NCBI RefSeq assembly: GCF_011764545.1
Contig: NZ_AP022870.1
Span: forward strand, 2,774,001-2,838,000
DNA from: Phytohabitans flavus
GTDB lineage: Bacteria > Actinomycetota > Actinomycetes > Mycobacteriales > Micromonosporaceae
DNA: 64,000 nucleotides
Reading direction: 5' to 3'
In this document: positions 15,422 through 24,660 of the stretch, in pieces
Numbering within the stretch: position 1 is the first letter of the stretch
Layout of the letters: each line of letters opens with the position of its first letter
The notes under the pieces: generated by a model
What the model was told of the DNA's origin: nothing
Seen by the model: only the letters and a program-made list of their open reading frames with translations
Database searches by the model: none
Position numbers and translations under genes: made by a program

Positions 15422-16918
15422 GTGGCGGACGCGATTCTCGATATGGCGGGTGTGGTCCGGGACTTCCCCGGCACCCGCGCGCTGGACCACGTCTCGTTCG
15501 CCCTCGGCCGCGGCGAGGTGCACGCCGTCGTCGGGGAGAACGGCGCCGGCAAGTCCACATTGGTCAAGGTGCTGGCCGGCGTACAGCAGCCGGACGCCGG
15601 GATCCTGCGGGTGGCCGGCGAGCGGGTCCGCCTCGCCTCGCCCCGCGACGCCGAGCGGGCCGGGATCAGCGCCGTGCACCAGGACGCCAACCTCGTGCCG
15701 CAGATGAGCGTCGCCCGCAACCTCTTCCTCGGCCGCGAGCCGCGCCGCCACGGCCTCATCAACGTGGCCAGGATGAACGCGCTCGCCGCCGGCATCGTGA
15801 CCGGACTCGGGCTGCGGGTCGACGTCCGCCGGCCGCTCGGGGCGTACGAGACCGGGGTGCGGCAGATGGTCGCGGTGGGGCGCGCGCTCTCCGCCGGTAC
15901 CCCCGTCGTGGTTTTGGACGAACCGACGGCCGGGCTGGAGCCCGCGGAGGCCGACCGCCTCTTCGCCGCGATCGCCGCCGTGCGGGCCGAAGGCCGCTCG
16001 GTGGTCTACGTGACCCACAAACTGTCCGAAGTGGAGGCCGTCTGCGACCGCGTGACGGTGCTGCGGGACGGTCGGATCGTCCACACCGGACCTGTCGCCG
16101 GCCTCGACCGGCTGCGCCTCGTCTCGCTGATGCTCGGGCGGCGGGTCACTCCCGGGCCGACCGCGGTGCTCGGTGTCCCGGCGGACGAGCCGGCCGACGA
16201 GCCGATCCTCCAGGCGACCGGCCTCACCCGCCGCCACGTGCTGACCGACGTCTCCATCAACCTGCGCCCCGGCGAGGTCGTCGGGCTCAGCGGGCTGCTC
16301 GGCGCCGGCCGCACCGAGACCGCGCGGGCGATCGCCGGCGCGCTGCCGCTCGACTCCGGACAGGTCACGGTCTCGGGTGCGAGCCTGCGCAAGCGTTCGA
16401 TCGCCGGCGCGATCCGGGCCGGTGTGGGTCTGCTGCCGGACAACCGCAAGGCCGAGGGGATCGTCGGCACGCTGTCGGTCCGCGACAACATCGCACTCGC
16501 CGCCCTGCCCCGCCTCGCCCGCGCCGGGATCGTCTCGGAGGCCCGGCTGGACAAGGTGGTCGGCGCGCTGATGAGCCGGCTGCGCATCAAGGCGACGAGT
16601 CCCTACCAGCCGGCCTCCGAGCTGTCCGGCGGCACCCAGCAGAAGGTGCTGCTGGCCCGGTGGCTGGCCACCCACCCGCGGGTGCTGATGCTGGACGAGC
16701 CGACCCGCGGCATCGACGTGGGCAGCAAGGCCGAGGTGCAGTCGCTCATCGACGACCTGGCCGTCGACGGGCTGGCGGTCATGCTCATCTCGTCCGACCT
16801 GGACGAGATCGTGGGCACCTGCGACCGCGTGGTGGTGCTCCGCGACGGCGCGATCGTCAGCCAGCTCAGCGGCCCCGACATCACCGAGAAGAACATCATG
16901 TCCCTGCTCGCCGGCTGA
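15422..16918 (+). CDS. Orphan two-domain sugar ABC ATPase (RbsA-like)
   Basis: This 498-residue paralogue of the ATPase at 11745-13280 shares long near-identical blocks around ISAVHQDANLVPQMSVA and the second-domain segment RDNIALAALPRLARAGIVSE. It has Walker A GENGAGKST, a degenerate second Walker A (GLLGAGRTE), and signature LSGGTQQKV. GTG 15422 has GAGGGGG upstream. No permease or binding protein accompanies it on the plus strand. It may serve the importer on the other side of the regulator as an alternative motor, or be a duplication left without partners. Confidence 0.82.
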   Translation: MADAILDMAGVVRDFPGTRALDHVSFALGRGEVHAVVGENGAGKSTLVKVLAGVQQPDAGILRVAGERVRLASPRDAERAGISAVHQDANLVPQMSVARNLFLGREPRRHGLINVARMNALAAGIVTGLGLRVDVRRPLGAYETGVRQMVAVGRALSAGTPVVVLDEPTAGLEPAEADRLFAAIAAVRAEGRSVVYVTHKLSEVEAVCDRVTVLRDGRIVHTGPVAGLDRLRLVSLMLGRRVTPGPTAVLGVPADEPADEPILQATGLTRRHVLTDVSINLRPGEVVGLSGLLGAGRTETARAIAGALPLDSGQVTVSGASLRKRSIAGAIRAGVGLLPDNRKAEGIVGTLSVRDNIALAALPRLARAGIVSEARLDKVVGALMSRLRIKATSPYQPASELSGGTQQKVLLARWLATHPRVLMLDEPTRGIDVGSKAEVQSLIDDLAVDGLAVMLISSDLDEIVGTCDRVVVLRDGAIVSQLSGPDITEKNIMSLLAG

Positions 16919-16925
16919 CTCTTTC

Positions 16926-16954
16926 GATGCCGGCGCGGGTGCCCGGCAGGCATC
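16926..16954. terminator. Stem-loop between convergent ATPase and SDR genes
   Basis: GATGCC and GGCATC close a stem that also contains an internal GGGTGCCC. It begins 8 bp after the ATPase stop, in the gap to the convergent SDR gene. The arms are only 6 bp, so the call is moderate. Confidence 0.4.
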
Positions 16955-16972
16955 CGGCCCCGCCGCCGCGGC

Positions 16973-17578
16973 CTAGACGGCGGCCGCGAGCTGCGGGTAG
17001 AGCGCGGACACGTCGGCGGAGAGGCCGCGCTTGACGTTTCGGGTGACCTCGTCGGCGAGCACCTCGTGCGCACCGGCCTCCACGCCGTCCAGCGCCTGCC
17101 GCACGACCTCGGCCGGGTCGGACTTGGGCTCGGTGACCGCGGCGGCCATGTCGGTGTCGACGTAGCCGACGTGCAGCCCGGTCACGCCGACGCCCTTCGG
17201 CGCCAGGTCGACGCGGAGCGCGTTGGTCATCGACCACAGGGCCGCCTTGGTCGCGCTGTACGAACCGCTGAGCGCGAGCCAGGAAAGCACCGAGTGCACG
17301 TTGAGCACGTGACCGCCGCCCGCGACAAGCGCCGGCGCGAACGCGCGGGTGACCAGCAGCGGGCCATAGAAGTTGACCTCGAACTCGCGGCGCACGTCGT
17401 CGACCGGCGAGGTGAGGTAGTTGGCCCCGACAAGGCCACCGGCGTTGTTGACCAGGATCGTCACGTCGCCGGCCTGGGCCGCCGCGGCGGCGACGGACTC
17501 CGGGTCGGTGACGTCGAGGGCGAGCGGGACGGCGCCGGGCGTGGTGACGGCGCGCGGGTCGCGGGCGGCCGCGTACAC
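16973..17578 (-). CDS. Short-chain dehydrogenase, N-terminally truncated
   Basis: The 201 residues keep the SDR core (LVNNAGG, catalytic S and the YSATK motif) but lack the Rossmann entry TGxxxGxG. The frame remains open upstream of the GTG at 17578 and encodes GAARVYAAARDP, a normal SDR segment that sits about 30 residues in. Homology then stops abruptly near 17590, where a TetR gene on the other strand begins equally abruptly. NAD(P)H binding should be lost, so this is probably non-functional or an assembly artefact. Confidence 0.7.
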   Translation of the reverse strand: MYAAARDPRAVTTPGAVPLALDVTDPESVAAAAAQAGDVTILVNNAGGLVGANYLTSPVDDVRREFEVNFYGPLLVTRAFAPALVAGGGHVLNVHSVLSWLALSGSYSATKAALWSMTNALRVDLAPKGVGVTGLHVGYVDTDMAAAVTEPKSDPAEVVRQALDGVEAGAHEVLADEVTRNVKRGLSADVSALYPQLAAAV

Positions 17579-17613
17579 CCGGGCGGCGCCGGGAGGGTGT
17601 CGCGCCGGTCGGC

Positions 17614-18096
17614 GTGGAGCGGCTCTGCCAGACGGCCGGCGTGTCGAAGCGCTCGATGTACCAGCTCTTCGCCACGAAGGATGACCTCGTCGCGGAGAGC
17701 CTGCGGGTGCACGGCCCGGCGATCGTCACCGGCTACTTCCCCGCCTCGGACGCCGAGCTGAGCCCGCGCGAGCGCATCCGGTACGTGTTCGAACGCCTCG
17801 ACGAGCAGAGCGGCACGCCCGGGTTCTACGGCTGCCCGTTCGTCAACACGGCCGTGGAGACCCGCGACCCCGACCATCCGGCGGCGGCCGTGGCCCGGGC
17901 GTTCAAGGACCAGCTCACCGCCTACTTCGCCACCCACGCCAAGACCGCCGGGGCCGGCGACCCGGAAGGGCTCGCGGTCCAGCTCACGATGGTCTTCGAC
18001 GGTGCCGCGGTGCGCGCCGTCATGCGCGGCACGACCCTGGACGGCGCCGCGACCCGCACCGCCGACGCCCTGCTCGCCGCCGCCGGAGTCCAGTAG
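17614..18096 (+). CDS. TetR-family regulator, N-terminally truncated
   Basis: The 160-residue frame keeps the recognition part of the TetR helix-turn-helix (ERLCQTAGVSKRSMYQLFATK) and a ligand domain with FYGCPFVNTAVE. The frame is open back to about 17590, reading REGVAPVGVERL, but the first helix and start region are missing. Its 5' end abuts the truncated end of the SDR gene on the other strand. An intact homologue would be about 190-200 residues and would sit divergent to its SDR target. DNA binding is probably lost. Confidence 0.68.
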   Translation: MERLCQTAGVSKRSMYQLFATKDDLVAESLRVHGPAIVTGYFPASDAELSPRERIRYVFERLDEQSGTPGFYGCPFVNTAVETRDPDHPAAAVARAFKDQLTAYFATHAKTAGAGDPEGLAVQLTMVFDGAAVRAVMRGTTLDGAATRTADALLAAAGVQ

Positions 18097-18139
18097 CGAA
18101 AGCCGGAGAGTCGCGGAATTGCAGCTCCGTGCAATCTAT

Positions 18140-18167
18140 TTGCGAACGGCTGTGCGATTTCTTACGC
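18140..18167 (+). promoter_or_regulatory. Predicted leaderless promoter of the ABC-2 exporter
   Basis: TTGCGA (18140-18145) and TTACGC (18162-18167) are 16 bp apart, and the -10-like box ends 7 bp before the GTG at 18175. That spacing places the transcription start at the initiation codon, a common arrangement in actinomycetes. No Shine-Dalgarno sequence precedes the GTG. Confidence 0.45.
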
Positions 18168-18174
18168 TGCCCGG

Positions 18175-19130
18175 GTGAGTGACGATCTTCTCGTCGAGGC
18201 GCGCGGCCTCGTCAAGCGGTACCCGCCCCGGGACCGGCACGGCTCGCCCTTCGTCGCCGTCGACGGGATCGACTTCGAGCTGCGGCGGGGCGAAGCGTTC
18301 GGGTTCCTCGGGCCGAACGGGGCCGGCAAGTCCTCCACCATGCGGATGATCGCCTGCGTCTCCCCGCCCACCGGGGGCACGCTGCGGGTGCTCGGCATGG
18401 ACCCGGCCATCGACGGGCGGCGGATCCGGGCGCGGCTCGGCGTGGTGCCGCAGGACGACGCGCTCGACCGCGAGCTCTCCGTCCGGGAGAACCTGCTCAT
18501 CTACGGCCGCTACTTCGGGCTGCCCAAGGCGGTGATCGCCGAGCGAAGCACTCGGTTGCTGGAGTTCGCGCAGCTGGAGGAGCGCGGGGCGGAGCGGGTC
18601 GACTCGCTCTCCGGCGGCATGCGGCGGCGGCTCACGATCGCCCGTTCGCTCATCAACGAGCCGGAGATCCTGCTGCTGGACGAGCCGACCACCGGCCTCG
18701 ACCCGCAGGCCCGGCACGTGCTGTGGGACCGCCTCTTCCGGCTCAAGCAGCAGGGGTGAGCCTGGTGCTCACCACGCACTACATGGACGAGGCCGAGCAG
18801 CTCTGCGACCGGCTCGTGGTGCTCGACAAGGGAAAGATCGTCGCGCACGGGTCGCCGGCCGAGCTGATCGCCACGTACTCCACGCGCGAGGTGCTCGAGC
18901 TCCGCTTCCCGATCGGCGAGCAAGCCACCGCCGTGGAGAAGCTGCGCGCGGCACGACCTGCCGACCGGATGGAGGAGCTGCCCGACCGGCTGCTCTGGTA
19001 CACCGCCGAGGGGGACGCGGCGCTCTCCGCCGTACACGAGCTTGGTTTGCGACCCGCGACGGCGCTGGCGCGGCGGGCGAGCCTGGAGGACGTCTTCCTC
19101 GCCCTCACCGGCCGGGCGCTGGTGGACTGA
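18175..19130 (+). pseudogene. ABC-2 exporter ATPase (DrrA/NodI-like), frameshifted
   Basis: The first frame encodes Walker A GPNGAGKSS, signature LSGGMRRRL and Walker B ILLLDEPTTGLDP, then stops at 18759 right after LKQQG. A second frame continues with VSLVLTTHYMDEAEQLCDRL, the expected H-loop helix, to a normal C-terminus at 19130. Adding one G to the GGGG run at 18753-18756 restores a protein of about 318 residues, the usual length for DrrA-type ATPases that drive drug or glycolipid export. It precedes two coupled permeases. It is a real -1 frameshift or a base-calling error. Confidence 0.78.
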
Positions 19131-19903
19131 TGGGGGCGAGCATGGCGCTGCGCGCCTTCCGGTACTGGCTCCTGCGCTACCGCCGCACCTGGCGCGGCAC
19201 CGTCGTGATCAGCGTGGCCAACCCGCTGCTCTTCCTCATCGCGATCGGCGCCGGGCTGGGCCAGGTCGTCGCGCCGGACACGGACGCGCTCGGCGGGGTG
19301 AGCTACCTGGCGTTCTTCGCACCCGGCATGCTCGCCGCCGCCTCGATGCAGAACGGCCTTGTCGAATCGGCCTTCCCGGTCAGCTTCAGCAGCCGCCCCG
19401 GCGGCACCTACCCGGTCGCCGCGGCCACCCCGCTGGAGCCGTCCGACCTGCTGCACGGGCACGCGATCTTCATGGCGATACGGGTGACGATGAGCGCCGC
19501 CGCGTTCCTCGCCGTGATGGTGGCGCTCGGCGCGGCACAGTCCACTTTGGTACTGCTCGCGCTGCCGGCGGCGACCCTGACCGCGATGGCCTTCGCGCTG
19601 CCGGCCGCGGCGTGGGCGGTCACGCTGTCCGATGTGGAGCCGGTGGGGCGGGTCTTCAAGTGGGTGGTGATGCCGCTGTACCTCTTCTCCGGCACCTTCT
19701 TCGCGGTCACCCAGCTGCCCGAGGTGCTCCGCCCGATCGTGTACGTCACTCCACTGTGGCACGGCGTCGACCTGTGCCGCTCGCTGAGCCTCGGCACAGC
19801 CACGTGGGCCGGGTCGCTCGGCCACGTCGCGTACCTGACCGCCATGGTCGCCGTCGGGTACCTGCTGGCCCGCCGCAACTACCGCCGCCACCTGCACGCC
19901 TGA
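19130..19903 (+). CDS. ABC-2 type exporter permease
   Basis: This is a 257-residue membrane protein with about six hydrophobic segments and the ABC-2 (NodJ/DrrB) pattern PGMLAAASMQNG and PLYLFSGTFF followed by PLWHGVDLCR. The ATG overlaps the ATPase stop (TGATG). It acts with the ATPase before it and the homologous permease after it to export a substrate that the sequence does not reveal. Confidence 0.82.
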   Translation: MGASMALRAFRYWLLRYRRTWRGTVVISVANPLLFLIAIGAGLGQVVAPDTDALGGVSYLAFFAPGMLAAASMQNGLVESAFPVSFSSRPGGTYPVAAATPLEPSDLLHGHAIFMAIRVTMSAAAFLAVMVALGAAQSTLVLLALPAATLTAMAFALPAAAWAVTLSDVEPVGRVFKWVVMPLYLFSGTFFAVTQLPEVLRPIVYVTPLWHGVDLCRSLSLGTATWAGSLGHVAYLTAMVAVGYLLARRNYRRHLHA

Positions 19904-19912
19904 GGAGCCACC

Positions 19913-20680
19913 GTGTCGTCCGCGCACCTGATCGTCGTCCGCCACCTGTGGGTACTGCGCCGCGGCCGCCCGTGGAACCTGCTCGTCGAGGGCATCTTCG
20001 AGCCGTTCCTCTACCTGCTGTCGATCGGCATCGGGGTGGGCCAGCTCGTCGGCACCTTCACCGGCGCCGGCCCGGAGGTCACCCGGTACGCCGCGTTCGT
20101 CGCGCCCGCGTTGCTCGCCACCTCGGCGATGAACAGCGCGGTCAACGAGACCACCGGCTCGTTCTGGTTCCGGGTCCGGTTCGAGAAGCTGTACGAGGCG
20201 ATCGTCACCACGCCCATGCGGGTCGGCGACATCGCGGCCGGCGAGATCGCCGCCTCGGTGCTCCGAAGTGGACTCTCCTCCACCTGCTTCCTGCTCGTCA
20301 TCACCGCGCTGGGCATGGTCCGCTCGTGGTGGGCGCTGCTCGCGATACCGGCGGCGGTGCTCGTCGGGTTTGCCTTCTCCGCGGCCGGGCTGGCGGTGGC
20401 GACGCTGATGCGGGACTTCCACCACCAGCAGTACCTCCAGTTGTGCATGCTGCCGATGTTCCTGTTCGCGACCACGTTCTTCCCGCTGTCGGTCTACCCG
20501 CCAGCACTCCAGCCGGTCGTCGTGGCGCTCCCGCTCTACCAGAGCATCGAACTGGTCCGCGGCCTCACCACCGGAACGATGGGCGCCGGCACGCTCGCCG
20601 CCGTGCTCTACCTGAGCGCCATGGGCGCGATCGGCTGGTTCTTCACCCACCGCCGGCTGGGACGCATGCTCCTCACGTAG
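19913..20680 (+). CDS. ABC-2 type exporter permease, second subunit
   Basis: This is a 255-residue paralogue of the preceding permease, with six or so membrane segments and the matching pattern APALLATSAMNSA, MFLFATTFFPL and PLYQSIELVRG. GTG 19913 is preceded by GAGGAGCC and lies 9 bp after the previous stop. Two different permeases suggest a heterodimeric channel. The 65-bp dispersed repeat begins 11 bp after its stop. Confidence 0.82.
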   Translation: MSSAHLIVVRHLWVLRRGRPWNLLVEGIFEPFLYLLSIGIGVGQLVGTFTGAGPEVTRYAAFVAPALLATSAMNSAVNETTGSFWFRVRFEKLYEAIVTTPMRVGDIAAGEIAASVLRSGLSSTCFLLVITALGMVRSWWALLAIPAAVLVGFAFSAAGLAVATLMRDFHHQQYLQLCMLPMFLFATTFFPLSVYPPALQPVVVALPLYQSIELVRGLTTGTMGAGTLAAVLYLSAMGAIGWFFTHRRLGRMLLT

Positions 20681-20690
20681 AAAGATATTT

Positions 20691-20755
20691 GAGCTACCGC
20701 GACGTCCGCGGTGGTCCGGACCGCTGCTCCCGCGGCCTCACCCTCCGCGATTCAC
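20691..20755 (+). repeat. 65-bp dispersed hairpin repeat, copy 1
   Basis: It starts GAGCTACCGCGACGTCCGCG and ends near CCCTCCGCGATTCAC. It is almost identical to the copies at 42718-42782 and 61862-61926. It contains ACCGCG-ACGTC-CGCGGT, the palindrome GGTCCGGACC, and a third CCGCGG arm pair whose last base is changed here (CCGCGA). It begins 11 bp after a plus-strand stop, in a convergent gap. It may be a terminator-like or REP-like element. Confidence 0.8.
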
Positions 20756-20764
20756 AACCCAGAT

Positions 20765-20898
20765 CTACGGCTCGACCGACAGCGGCTCGTAGGTGTTGCG
20801 GACGACGCCGTTGCGGAAGGTCGTGGAGTGCTTGGGCTTCATCCCTGCCTGACCAGCTCGAAGGCGAACTCGCCGCACCCGTAGGTCAGCAGGTCAAC
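20765..20898 (-). pseudogene. Small degenerate coding remnant, unidentified
   Basis: On the minus strand one frame reads VDLLTYGCGEFAFELVRQG and stops. A frame shifted by one base then begins with ATG (20840-20842) and continues KPKHSTTFRNGVVRNTYEPL to a TAG at 20765. Amino-acid composition is natural in both, and they join with a one-base shift, so this looks like the broken end of a gene or a small frameshifted gene. I do not recognise the family. Confidence 0.35.
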
Positions 20899-20905
20899 TA
20901 TTTAC

Positions 20906-20953
20906 AGTGACATGCCCGGCCCGCCGGTGACGCTGCGGGTCGGGCATGTCACT
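20906..20953 (-). terminator. Terminator hairpin after the GH95-like gene
   Basis: AGTGACATGCCCG and CGGGCATGTCACT form a perfect 13-bp stem around a 22-nt loop, starting 6 bp past the minus-strand stop. On the minus strand it is followed by GTAAATAG, one of the few AT-rich spots here, so an intrinsic terminator is likely. Confidence 0.75.
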
Positions 20954-20959
20954 GATTGG

Positions 20960-23724
20960 TCAGACAGGCGTCACGGTGTACGTGGCGCCGGACTGGGTGG
21001 CGAACGTGATGACGTCGCCGCTGACCGTGTGGCTCACCGTGCCGCTGCCGACCCGGTTCACCACGACGTTGCGCCCCGGCCACGCGTGCTGGAGCCGCGC
21101 CTGGCGCCCCGCCTGGCTGGTGACGTCGACGTACTGCACCTGTCCACCTTGGAGGCTGGACGAGACGAGGAACGCGTCCTTCTCCCGAAGGTTGACGAAG
21201 CTGGCGTTGCGGCTCGTCGGCCAGACCGGGAAGACCCGCATCACGCCGTCGTCGCTCTGGAGCAGCAGGTTGTTGACCGCCTCGATGGCGCCGGCCTTCT
21301 CCAGCCCGTGGTGCGGGTCGAAGACCCGGAGGTTGGCCACGGACTTGGCGTTGATCTGACCCTTGAGCTGGTCGATCAGTGTCTGCCCGGGGTAGCCGAC
21401 GCGGGCCGCCTGGGTGAACACCTTCGGGAAGCTGTTGTCCTGTCCCCACGAGTTCATCGCGTTGACCGTGTCGATAGCCCGCTGGCGGTCGGCGGCCGGG
21501 GAGCGGATGCCGAGCACCTCACCCGGGTGGACGAACTCCAGGTTGACGGTGTTGTCGCCCGGGTGGAACGGTCGGGTGTCCCCGCCGGAGAACGTGCCGG
21601 GGTCGCCGAGCGCGTACACCGTCTGCCCGTTTTGGACAGTGGTGGGGATCGGGGCGAGCCGCTGAAGGATCGTCGTCCAGGTGGCGCGCAGCGAGGCGTC
21701 GGTGTTGAGGTCGACGCTCGCGTCGACGAGCGCGGCAAGCAGGTAGCGCAGCATGCCGAGGTCGGCGCTGGAGTTACGGGCCCAGGTCCCCTCGTGCGGG
21801 CCGGTCCAAAGGTTGTACCGCTGCGCACCCGCGTCGTACTCCAGGTAGTGCTGGAAGAACGCGGCGACCTCCTTCATGAACGGGTACGCCGTGTTGGCCA
21901 GGAACGTCGTGTCCTGCGTGTAGTCGTAGTAGGCGATGAACTGGGTGACCGCGAAGAGCGAGTTGCCGACCTGCTGGTGGTAGTTGTCGTCGGCGGTCGA
22001 GCCGAACGGCGCGATGCCGACCGGGAAGAGCACGCCGCTGGGTACGCCGCCGCTGGGGAAGCGGGCGCCGACGTAGTCCGGCTTGACCCGGCGCAGGTCC
22101 TGCTGCGCCCGCCGCCGCGCCTCCGGCACGTACGCGAGGATCAGGTCGTGGTACGGTCGGGCGAACTCGGCGCGGTTGCTGGAGTACAGGCCGTAGAAGT
22201 TCGCCATGAAGTTGTAGTTGAGGTGCATGTCGCCGCTGAAGCTCGGCGAGTCCGAGGTGGCCCAGACACCGTAGAGCCCGGGTGCGGTCTTGCCCGCACG
22301 GGTGGACGAGCCGAGGAAGTACAGGTGCGCGTAGTAGAAGCGCTCCAGCACGTCGTCGTTGAGGTCCACGTAGGAGCGTAGCCAGTACTGCTTCCACCAC
22401 TCGACGTGCTCGGCGTACCGGGTGTCCAATGTGGCGCCGCTCTGCGCGTTAGCGAGGCTCTGCGCGGAGCCGGCCGTACCGGACGGGTTCTGGCCGCCAC
22501 CCGCCACGGCGGTGACGAGGCGGATGGTCTGCCCCGGCGCGAGGTCGAACACCATCCGCGCGGTCGCGCCCGACGCGGTCGGCGTCCCGGCCAGGCCGCC
22601 ACCGATCAGGCGGGTGGCGAGCGACGCCTCGGAGACCCACCGGCTGCCGGACGGCGTGCGGCGGGTGGCCCACGTGGTGCTGCCCGCGACGCCGGCGGTG
22701 TTGGTGAACCCGGTGCGCGCGTCCTGCACGCCGGACCAGGTCTCCGCGCGCAGCCGGACGGTGGACGAGCCGGTGGACTGGATCTGGGTGACGACGAGGT
22801 TGTCGTTCGCGGCGGTCCAGGTGCGCATCGTCACCGGTACCCCGCCGACGGTCATGGTGGTGTCGACGTCGCCGCGCAGGATGTTCTGCTCCTCGCGGAA
22901 CGGTCCGGAGGGTGCCGGGCCGCCGGTGCCGTTGTACAGCTCGAACTGGCCGATCCGCGCGCGCGGGTTGTTGATCGAGTCGGCCGTGGTGCCCTGGGTC
23001 GGCTCGGTGAGGTGCACCCGCACGTACCGCGCGGTGCGGCTGGCGATGGTCCGGTCGGTGGTGCCCGCGGTGTTGTTGGTGACGGTGTCCACTGTGGTCC
23101 AGGTGGAGTTGTTGTCGCTCACCTGGAGCGTCCAGTTCTTGCTGTTGTTGGCCGTCTCGGCGGGGCGGGCCGCGGCGTCGTGGCGCAGCAGGTACCGGCT
23201 GAAGGTCTTGGCCGTGCCGAGGTCGAGCGTTATCCACTGTGGCTTGCCGACCTCGGAGACCCAGCCCTCGTACCCGCTGCCCCAGCCGCCGTTGACCGCG
23301 CGGCCCGGCGGGAAGCTCGGGTGTGAGCTCGACGCGCTCGCGGTCGCGCCCAGCGCGAGGTTGGCCGAGCCGCCGCCGGACTCCGCCGCGACCGTGACGC
23401 CGCCGAGGGCGACGAGCGACGGGTTGGGATTACCCGCCCAGAAGTTGCCCTTGGAGACGTAGAACGTCTTGAAACCGTTGCCGCCGCCCGACGTCACGCC
23501 GATGTCGCCGTTGCCGAGCAGGGCGGTGTTGGGCATGGTGCGGCTGACCGCGCCGGCGTAGTCCTGCGTCGTCCACACGCCGCGGATGCCGCCGAGCAAC
23601 GCCTGCACCTCGGTCCACTGCTGGGCCGGTGGCGGTGCCGCGGCCCGTGCTGGGGCGTCGCGACGGCGAAGGTCGCGACGACGGAGACGGCCGCCGCCGC
23701 GGCCAGGGTGGTTTTCCTTCTCAT
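20960..23724 (-). CDS. Secreted GH95-like (alpha/alpha)6 glycosidase with F5/8 type C domain
   Basis: The mature protein has about 900 residues. An N-terminal piece is followed by a discoidin/F5-8C (CBM32-like) domain containing PQWITLDLG, NWTLQVSDNNSTW and ARYVRVHL. The large C-terminal part resembles GH95/GH65-clan (alpha/alpha)6 barrels (YNFMANFYGLYSSNR, PFMKEVAAFFQHYLE, GTWARNSSADLGML). Substrate is not readable; an alpha-fucosidase or related debranching role is possible. The native start is ATG 23724 with GGGAG upstream, encoding a signal peptide that is out of frame: one C is needed in the run at plus-strand 23652-23655. The main frame is otherwise intact. Confidence 0.75.
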
Positions 23725-23787
23725 CGAACGCTCCCGTGCTACCTCTGGATGCCAATCCTCGACACACGCGCGTGACAGGTAGTTAAC

Positions 23788-23803
23788 ATCGGAGGTTTCC
23801 GAT
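23788..23803. promoter_or_regulatory. Palindrome upstream of the GH95-like gene
   Basis: ATCGGAGGTTTCCGAT has perfect 6-bp arms around GGTT and lies 64 bp before the native ATG. The word ACATCGGAGGT recurs at 23882-23892. It may be the operator of a regulator encoded elsewhere. The rest of 23725-23968 shows nothing I can name. Confidence 0.4.
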
Positions 23804-23968
23804 CGTCAATGCTTCGCGATGAGGTCGGATGAGTGCGGTTTGCCCGCGTCGCCCGGCGCAACGAGAGGACGAATGCGCAGGACATCGGAGGTATCGGCGG
23901 TCAGGCGACGGTCGGAGCGGGCAAGGCGCCCGAGAGGTCGGACCATCGGGCACCCGACCGGGCCGTCA

Positions 23969-24631
23969 TCAGCGGCCGAAGCGGCGGGTGACCCTGCGTA
24001 AGCTGTAGAGCCCGGTGCTGGTCACGCCGTAGAAGATCGGAAGCGCGACGAAGAACGCGAGCGCCAGGAGCGGCTCGACCAGGTAACCGATAAGGGCGCC
24101 GACCGCGTACAGGACGACGCCGACCAGCGAACGCAGCCGCTCGCCCCGGAAGAACGGGGTCTCCACCTCCTCCGCCGAGATCTCCGGGTGCCGCATGAGG
24201 TACTGGAAGAACATCGCCCAGCTCACCGAGAGCAGGATGTTGGCCAGCGCGTAGAGGACGACGGCGGTGCGCTGGTCGGTGAGGTTTTCGTCCTGGAGCG
24301 CGCGCGAGACGACCGCGGTCGGAAACGGCAGCAGCACGGTGGTGAACAGCACGAAGAGGTTGGCCCACTGAAGGCCGCGGGAGCTGCGGCGGAGGCGGGC
24401 GAACGCCGCCCTGTGGTTGAGCCACACCACGGCCACGTTTCCGAACGAGGCGACGTACGCGACGTAGGCGGGCCACTGGTCGAGCAGCCCCTCGCGCAGG
24501 TCACCCGGCTCGGTCACCGGAACCCGCAGGTTGAGCACGAGCAGCGTGATGACGATCGCCAGGACCCCGTCGCTGAACGCCTCGGCGCGCCCCGTGTCCG
24601 GACGCAGGCCGCCTGGCTCCCCATTCGCCAT
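23969..24631 (-). CDS. TMEM175-family potassium channel-like protein
   Basis: This 220-residue membrane protein starts with the family signature RAEAFSDGVLAIVITLLVL, in which the F-S-D motif lines the pore of TMEM175-type K+ channels. About six hydrophobic segments follow. Bacterial members are short and assemble as tetramers. Function in bacteria is poorly known. It stands alone, about 30 bp after the end of the VOC gene on the same strand. Confidence 0.82.
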   Translation of the reverse strand: MANGEPGGLRPDTGRAEAFSDGVLAIVITLLVLNLRVPVTEPGDLREGLLDQWPAYVAYVASFGNVAVVWLNHRAAFARLRRSSRGLQWANLFVLFTTVLLPFPTAVVSRALQDENLTDQRTAVVLYALANILLSVSWAMFFQYLMRHPEISAEEVETPFFRGERLRSLVGVVLYAVGALIGYLVEPLLALAFFVALPIFYGVTSTGLYSLRRVTRRFGR

Positions 24632-24660
24632 GGGCGAGGGCTACCCGCGCGCCGGCCCGC

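Noticed and set aside
17461..17937. Minus-strand open frame across the SDR/TetR junction
   Set aside because: It does not match either family, whereas the truncated SDR and TetR frames do.
19042..20910. Plus-strand frame running through both exporter permeases and repeat copy 1
   Set aside because: It overlaps two permeases with strong motifs, and its Arg/Pro-rich product is typical of a shadow frame.
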